From Rhizobium sp. (GTDB lineage Bacteria > Pseudomonadota > Alphaproteobacteria > Rhizobiales > Rhizobiaceae), in contig JAQGJP010000033.1 in the NCBI GenBank assembly GCA_028290545.1, positions 1-64,000 of the forward strand: DNA of 64,000 nucleotides. Direction: 5' to 3'. The notes below the pieces were generated by a model that saw nothing but the letters and a program-made list of their open reading frames with translations, was not told the origin of the DNA and did no database searches. How positions within the stretch are numbered: the stretch's first letter is position 1; each line of letters opens with the position of its first letter. The translations under genes and the position numbers were made by a program. This document shows, piece by piece, positions 59,126-64,000 of this stretch.

Positions 59126-60415
59126 ATGAATCTCCGCGTCGAGGGCGATCGCACCCTGTCCGGCACCAATCTGCTGCAGACCCGGGCGCTCAACCGCCGC
59201 GCCGTGTTTGACGCCGTACGCCGCAGCGGACCGGTCACCCGCGCCGAACTGGCGCAGGCGATCGGCCTGACCGTTCAGGCCATTTCCAATATCGCCTTCG
59301 AACTTGAAAGCGCGGGCCTCATCCGCCAGCAGGGCAAACGGGCCGGGCAGCGCGGCCAGCCAGCTGTCGAACTTTCACTCGATCCGACCGGCGGCTATTC
59401 GATCGGCCTCAGCCTCGCCTATCGCCGCGTCATCGGCGTGCTGGTCGACCTGACCGGCGAAGTCGTGGCGAGCGAGGCACGGGAACTGGTGGAGCGCGAG
59501 CCCGACGTCACCGCCAATGTCCTGGGCCGGTTGGTCAGCCACCTTCTCGAGAAATCGAAATTGCGGCGTGAGAATATCTGGGGCATCGGCTGCTCCGTGC
59601 CCGGCACTGTCGAAAACGGCGCCTTCTGGTACGACAAGGTGCAGGAGGGTGAAGAGTGGGAGACGTTTCCACTCGCGGCAAAGCTCGAGGAACTCACTGG
59701 CTTGCGCACCTTCGTCGAAAATGACGCGACGGTGGCGGCGATTGGCGAACGGCTTTATGGCATCGGCCGCGTCGCCCGGAGCTTCTTTTACCTGCATTTC
59801 AATCTGGGAGTCGGAGGCGGCCTGGTGCTGGACGGCCATCATTATCGCGGCACTTTCGGCGGCGCCGGCGAAATCGGCCATATGATCGTCAAGCCCGGCG
59901 GTCGGCTGTGCGCCTGCGGCAGCCGCGGCTGCCTGGAGCAATATCTTTCGTTCTACTCGGCGGCGGAAACCGTCTGCGGCCCGAGCCGCACGCCGGATGA
60001 AGTGCCGGGGGAGGAACTTGCTGCCTATTGCCGTCAAGGCGATCCGCGACTGGTGGCCTGGATGAACGAGGCTGGGCAATATCTGCGCATCGCCATCCGC
60101 AATATCGAGGCGCTGTTCGACCCCGATACCGTGGTGATCGGCGGCGGGCTGCCGGCCGAACTGCTGGAAGGGCTGATTGCCGCCGCATCTCCGCTGCTGC
60201 CGAACATGGTGCATCGGCGCGCCAGCCCCCTGCCGCGGCTGATGCCGGCCGAACACGCCTCCGAACTGCCGGCGCTGGGTGCCGCGGCTTTGCCCATGGC
60301 GGTCGTCATGCAGCCACATGCATCCGGCAGCGCCTGGGCTTCGACCACGTCCGGCCTGCCAATGCCGACCAACCCGGCGCTGGCAGCGCTTGGAATCGAT
60401 TTTAGCTCGAGATGA
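59126..60415 (+). CDS. ROK family transcriptional regulator
   Basis: The 429-residue protein has an N-terminal winged helix (NRRAVFDAVRRSGPVTRAELAQAIGLTVQAISNIAFELESAGLI) and a ROK sugar-kinase-like domain. The domain contains NDATVAAIGERLYG, GGGLVLDGHHYRGTFGGAGEIGHM and the zinc motif CACGSRGCLEQYL (near 261). NagC/Mlc/XylR relatives sense sugars or sugar phosphates. GAGAGG precedes the ATG. It is divergent from the polyamine-type importer and may regulate it or distant sugar genes. Confidence 0.92.
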   Translation: MNLRVEGDRTLSGTNLLQTRALNRRAVFDAVRRSGPVTRAELAQAIGLTVQAISNIAFELESAGLIRQQGKRAGQRGQPAVELSLDPTGGYSIGLSLAYRRVIGVLVDLTGEVVASEARELVEREPDVTANVLGRLVSHLLEKSKLRRENIWGIGCSVPGTVENGAFWYDKVQEGEEWETFPLAAKLEELTGLRTFVENDATVAAIGERLYGIGRVARSFFYLHFNLGVGGGLVLDGHHYRGTFGGAGEIGHMIVKPGGRLCACGSRGCLEQYLSFYSAAETVCGPSRTPDEVPGEELAAYCRQGDPRLVAWMNEAGQYLRIAIRNIEALFDPDTVVIGGGLPAELLEGLIAAASPLLPNMVHRRASPLPRLMPAEHASELPALGAAALPMAVVMQPHASGSAWASTTSGLPMPTNPALAALGIDFSSR

Positions 60416-60716
60416 CCCTATTAATCAAACAGCATTGGTTTATTCCATATTGCCGCACGCGTTCACACCGGTGGAAAGTTGCCAATCCTTGAACAAGATC
60501 GCGCCCTTCACAGCAACCGGTATCTCCACCATTTTCCAGCTGAGTTTTTCCTCGCGCTTTTACCCTTGCCGGTCAGCACATTGTAATCGCAACGGTGCCA
60601 ATGGCATCGGTGGCGTCCAGCGTGTCTTCCTGGAAATTATTTGGCGGATTGGCCCTGTCACTGACACGAGGCTGGCGCTATGACGGTCGAATACATGCGC
60701 AAGGCTGAATACATAT
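60416..60716. other. Intergenic region between ROK and BetI-like genes
   Basis: I see no convincing terminator, RNA or operator here. It presumably contains the promoter of the BetI-like regulator gene starting at 60717. Confidence 0.45.
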
Positions 60717-61364
60717 ATGGGCGAACTCGGCAAATTCGAACGCAAGCTCCCGGAAGATCGGCGTAAGACGTTGATCGACGCAACCCTTGCCTGCCTGGCG
60801 CGCGATGGAACAGCCGGCCTGTCGATCCGCAAAATCAGCAAGGAGGCAGGCATCTCGATCGGCCTCATCAACCACCACTATGCGGGCAAGGACGAACTGG
60901 TCGGCGCCGCCTATGAGGCATTCTCGCTTGGTCACCTGGATGCAACACGGGCCAGGATCGCGCAGGCCGGCGGAAATTCGCGTGCCAAGCTGAACGCCTA
61001 TGTCAGGGGCCTGCTGTCCGCGCCCATGCTGGAGCAGGGAACATTGCGCGTCTGGGTGGTGTTCTGGAGCATCATCGAGAATTCAGCCCCGATGATGGAT
61101 GTCCATGATCGAACCTACGCCGAATACCGGTCGTTGCTGGGAGAGTTGCTGGCGGATGCGGGCGAGAGCATTTCCGCGCCAGCCGTCAATACGCACCTTG
61201 CGGCGATCGGACTGACGGCGATGCTGGACGGCCTATGGCTGGAATGGTGCATCAACCCGACCACCTTCTCGCCCGATGATGCGATCGGACTCTGCGAGAA
61301 CTGGATAGACGCGCTGTTTGCCGGGCTGATGCCACGGCTTCTCGTCAATAATGATCTCAACTGA
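60717..61364 (+). CDS. BetI-like TetR family transcriptional regulator
   Basis: The 215-residue protein has the helix-turn-helix domain at about 16-62 (RKTLIDATLACLARDGTAGLSIRKISKEAGISIGLINHHYAGKDELV). The INHHYAGKDEL form is typical of BetI and related regulators of amine and choline genes. The C-terminal domain includes LRVWVVFWSIIENSAPMM and LDGLWLEWCINP, also BetI-like. It precedes the genes for an amino-acid binding protein and an aminotransferase, which it probably controls. Confidence 0.88.
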   Translation: MGELGKFERKLPEDRRKTLIDATLACLARDGTAGLSIRKISKEAGISIGLINHHYAGKDELVGAAYEAFSLGHLDATRARIAQAGGNSRAKLNAYVRGLLSAPMLEQGTLRVWVVFWSIIENSAPMMDVHDRTYAEYRSLLGELLADAGESISAPAVNTHLAAIGLTAMLDGLWLEWCINPTTFSPDDAIGLCENWIDALFAGLMPRLLVNNDLN

Positions 61365-61460
61365 ACAGTCGTTAAATTTCAGTTGTCTGCACTATTGGAT
61401 TATGTACTGTTGGTGACAGCAGCGCCTTTGCAATATCAACCAGCCAGATGGAGTATGCCT

Positions 61461-62234
61461 ATGAACCGCCTGTTGACCCTAGCCTTCAGTGCCTGCATGT
61501 CCCTCGCCGCCTTCACGGTCGCAAATGCCGAACCGCTCAAGATCGGCCTGGCGCCGGAGCCTTATCCACCCTTCGAATGGAAGGAAGCCGACGGTACGTG
61601 GAAAGGCTTCGAGATCGACCTCGGCAAGGCGATCTGCGCTGAACTCAAGCGCGATTGCGTGCTTGTCGAAATCGCCTGGGACGGCCTCATCCCGGCGCTG
61701 CAGACCAAGAAGATCGATATGATCTTCGATTCGATGACCATCACCGACGAGCGCAAAAAAACGATCAATTTCAGCGATCCTTATTATTCGACAGTACCGG
61801 CCTTTATCGGCGCCAAGGGGACCAAGGTCGAGTTGACCAAGGAGGGGATGAACGGCAAGTCGATCGGCGTCCAGGTGGCCACCACCCATGCCGCCTACGT
61901 CGACAAGGCTTTTGGTGACGTCGCCGAAGTTCGTACCTATACCACCCAGGACGAGGCCAACGCCGATCTGGTGGCTGGTCGCGTCGATCTCGTCGTTGCC
62001 GACAAGGTGGCTCTCAATGAGTTCCTCAAGAGTGACGCCGCCAAGGATCTCGGCATGCTCGCCGATGTCACGGATGGCGGCCCGGCTCTGGTCGGCGCTG
62101 GTGTCAACAAGGACAACGAGGAACTGCTGGCGCAGCTCAATACGGCAATCGCGACGGTCCTGAAAAACGGTGAATATGACAAGGTCGCCAAGCCCTATTT
62201 CGCCTTCGATATCTACGGCCTGCCACGCAAGTAA
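61461..62234 (+). CDS. Family 3 amino-acid-type ABC substrate-binding protein
   Basis: The 257-residue protein has a signal peptide (LLTLAFSACMSLAAFTVANA) and the class motifs IGLAPEPYPPFEWKEADGTWKGFEIDLGKAICAEL, TITDERKKTINFSDPYY and VDLVVADKVALNEFL. GGAG lies seven bases before the ATG at 61461. It binds a polar amino acid or amine in the periplasm. No permease or ATPase gene follows in the window, so its partners are downstream or elsewhere. Confidence 0.92.
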   Translation: MNRLLTLAFSACMSLAAFTVANAEPLKIGLAPEPYPPFEWKEADGTWKGFEIDLGKAICAELKRDCVLVEIAWDGLIPALQTKKIDMIFDSMTITDERKKTINFSDPYYSTVPAFIGAKGTKVELTKEGMNGKSIGVQVATTHAAYVDKAFGDVAEVRTYTTQDEANADLVAGRVDLVVADKVALNEFLKSDAAKDLGMLADVTDGGPALVGAGVNKDNEELLAQLNTAIATVLKNGEYDKVAKPYFAFDIYGLPRK

Positions 62235-62305
62235 CCGGTGCTCCCGACATGAACCTGCGGTCCGGACCTGCCCGGACTGCCAACTCTTCGATTTACAGGC
62301 ATTCC

Positions 62306-63667
62306 ATGACCCAGTCCCCCCTCGCCAATGCGGCCGCCAATCCCGTGACCGATGGCCTTCCCCGCGTCGCCTATGCCCGCGGCAGCTATCTTTTCGACGT
62401 CGATGGCAAACGCTATCTCGACGGTTCCGGCGGCCCGGCCGTCTATTGTCTTGGGCACGCCCATTTCGAGGTCAACGAGGCGCTGCGGATCCAGAACGAG
62501 AAGGTGGCGCATGCCTATCGCTATCATTTCACCAGCGATGCCAGCGACGAACTTCAGGCGATCATCACCGACCGAACCGGCGGGCACTTCCGTCACATGG
62601 TATTCGTGACGTCCGGTTCCGAAGCTGTCGAATCCTGCATGAAGATCGCGCTGCAATATCATGCGGCATGCGGGCAGATGAGCCGCCGCCGATTCATCTC
62701 CCGCCGCCGCTCCTGGCATGGCAATACGCTCGGCGCGCTGTCGGTCTCGGACTTCAAATCACGCCGCGAGGCCTATGAAGGCAGCCTGCTCGACGTGTCC
62801 TTCGTCTCCGCCGCCAATGCCTATCGTCCGCCGGCAGGCGTTTCCGCCGATCAGCTGATACCCTATCTGGCGCAGGAGCTGGAGGACGAGATCCTGCGCG
62901 TCGGCCCCGAAAACGTCGCAGCCTTCATTTTCGAACCCGTGGTCGGCGCGGCCGGCGGCGTGGTGCCGGCGCCGGAAGGCTATGCGAAGGCGGTACAGGC
63001 GGTCTGCAAGCGGTATGGCGTTCTAATGATCGGCGACGAGGTGATGTGCGGCTCCGGACGCACCGGCACATGGCGGGCGCTGGAACAGGACAGCATCGTG
63101 CCCGATATCATGAGCATCGCCAAGGGGCTGGCCGGTGGTTATGTGCCGCTTGGTGCGGCGCTCTATTCCGATGAAATCCACGAGGCGATGGTGGCCGCCC
63201 ATGGCGGCGTCCAGACCGGCCATACCTTCACCGGCCATACCACCGCCTGCGCCGCCGGTGTCGCGGTGCAGACCATCATCACCCGCGACAGATTGCTCGA
63301 TCATGTCCTGGCGCGCGGCGCGCGCCTGCAGCGGGACTTGAGGTCGGCTCTCTCCGACGTGCCGGAAGTCGGCGATATCCGCGGCCGCGGCTATTTCATC
63401 GGGCTCGAAATCGTCGCCGATGCAAAAACCAGGAAACCTTTCGATGCCGGCCTGATGGTGCATGCAGACATCGGCCAGCGCGCCCTGGAAGCTGGGCTGA
63501 TCTGCTACCCCTGTGCCGGCAATGTCGGCGGCATCGCCGGCGATACTATCATCCTTGCCCCGCCCTACAACGCGACCGAGGAGACGCTCGGCGAGATCCT
63601 GACGATGCTCACCAAGGCGATCAAGGACTCGATCTTCGCGATGAAAAAGCTGGCGGCGGCAGCATGA
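62306..63667 (+). CDS. Class III PLP-dependent aminotransferase
   Basis: The 453-residue enzyme has the class III fold: VTSGSEAVESCMKIALQYH (cofactor phosphate site), FEPVVGAAGGVVPAPEGY, MIGDEVMCGSGRTG and the PLP lysine in MSIAKGLAGGYVPLGA (near 272). Relatives transfer amino groups from the end of molecules such as GABA, beta-alanine, taurine or diamines to a keto acid. An upstream ATG at 62249 would extend the N-terminus. It overlaps the next gene by ATGA, so the pair are translationally coupled. Confidence 0.92.
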   Translation: MTQSPLANAAANPVTDGLPRVAYARGSYLFDVDGKRYLDGSGGPAVYCLGHAHFEVNEALRIQNEKVAHAYRYHFTSDASDELQAIITDRTGGHFRHMVFVTSGSEAVESCMKIALQYHAACGQMSRRRFISRRRSWHGNTLGALSVSDFKSRREAYEGSLLDVSFVSAANAYRPPAGVSADQLIPYLAQELEDEILRVGPENVAAFIFEPVVGAAGGVVPAPEGYAKAVQAVCKRYGVLMIGDEVMCGSGRTGTWRALEQDSIVPDIMSIAKGLAGGYVPLGAALYSDEIHEAMVAAHGGVQTGHTFTGHTTACAAGVAVQTIITRDRLLDHVLARGARLQRDLRSALSDVPEVGDIRGRGYFIGLEIVADAKTRKPFDAGLMVHADIGQRALEAGLICYPCAGNVGGIAGDTIILAPPYNATEETLGEILTMLTKAIKDSIFAMKKLAAAA

Positions 63668-64000
63668 GCGGCAACACGGCCAACGCCCATCACCAAGCGG
63701 TGTTCGGGCGCTATTTCGAATCGCCGGTCAATCTTGCGCCGGGTGCACCTTTCCTCTGGGCCTATGTCGCTAGCCACACATATGCTGCCGGAGACGAGGT
63801 TCTGGTGCATGTGAGCACTTCAGCCGGCCGGCTGCGCGCCACCCTGACCCGGGATGGGGCCATCCCGGCCACCGTCCTGACACGCACCAATATCGTGGGT
63901 TCGGCGCATGACGCGCGGGATCAGGTGTCGGTGGAGGGCTGCGGCTGGCCCGTGAGCTTTTCGTTCAGGATCGATCCGGCCTGGATTTCGGGCGGCTACA
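63664..64000 (+). CDS. N,N-dimethylformamidase large-subunit-like protein, N-terminal part (cut by window edge)
   Basis: The frame starts with the ATG overlapping the aminotransferase stop as ATGA and is open to the window end (112 codons). Visible parts are a strand-rich opening (YVASHTYAAGDEVLVHVSTSAGRLRATLTRDG), a conserved-looking CGWPVSFSFRI and PAWISGGY, the W-x-SG-x-Y form seen in the C-terminal-domain family of dimethylformamidase large subunits. The match rests on these segments only. Coupling to an aminotransferase suggests hydrolysis of a small amide to release an amine. Confidence 0.6.
   Translation, partial: MSGNTANAHHQAVFGRYFESPVNLAPGAPFLWAYVASHTYAAGDEVLVHVSTSAGRLRATLTRDGAIPATVLTRTNIVGSAHDARDQVSVEGCGWPVSFSFRIDPAWISGGY

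Overview
The window is GC-rich DNA from an alphaproteobacterium, most likely the Rhizobium/Agrobacterium group. The clues are a celABC-type cellulose operon, an HWE-family kinase with a small receiver, many solute-specific ABC importers, a DUF993 gene, and several RTX exoproteins. The gene content is accessory (uptake, catabolism, surface matrix), as on a megaplasmid or second chromosome. I see no rRNA, tRNA, insertion sequence, phage gene, CRISPR array or replication origin. Family names come from recognised motifs and remembered families; no database search was run.

Layout. 0-2.7 kb: end of an amino-sugar-type uptake and catabolism cluster (ABC ATPase, BadF-type sugar kinase, SIS protein). 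2.9-7.9 kb: two large RTX exoproteins on the minus strand, with two small ORFs between them. 8.2-10.6 kb: XylB-like dehydrogenase, inositol-monophosphatase-like enzyme and FCD-type GntR regulator. 10.97-11.4 kb: small methyltransferase. 11.8-20.1 kb: one tightly overlapping minus-strand operon, in which a family 5 ABC importer is interleaved with a GDPD-type phosphodiesterase, an alkaline-phosphatase-superfamily phosphodiesterase and a HAD phosphatase. This looks like import and stepwise hydrolysis of a phosphodiester.

20.8-30.4 kb: bcsA-bcsB-bcsZ, a fourth TPR-like gene, a GH12 endoglucanase without a signal peptide, and an RTX protein, which together look like a cellulose matrix locus. 31-35.8 kb: PAS-HWE kinase with receiver, thioredoxin-reductase-like flavoprotein, another RTX protein and an ECF sigma factor. 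36.3-44.4 kb: a divergent sugar locus with a complete ABC importer on one strand and Gfo/Idh, GntR/UTRA, SIS and kinase genes on the other. Its SIS-kinase pair is paralogous to the pair at 0.7-2.7 kb. 44.5-45.9 kb: membrane-tethered class III cyclase and a GFA-family protein.

46.5-58.7 kb: two minus-strand operons around a TetR gene. One is Gfo/Idh, DUF993, TIM-barrel isomerase and semialdehyde dehydrogenase. The other is a putrescine-type ABC importer, copper amine oxidase and DUF2182 membrane protein. A 16-bp motif lies in front of the first operon and the TetR gene, and weaker copies lie in front of the importer, so the TetR protein may control all of them. 59-64 kb: ROK regulator, BetI-like regulator, amino-acid binding protein, class III aminotransferase, and the start of a dimethylformamidase-like gene cut by the window edge.

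The strongest leads for new biology are the TetR regulon, the phosphodiester-import operon, the amine oxidase/DUF2182 pair, and the cellulose/GH12/RTX locus, whose BcsA has a degenerate PilZ domain.
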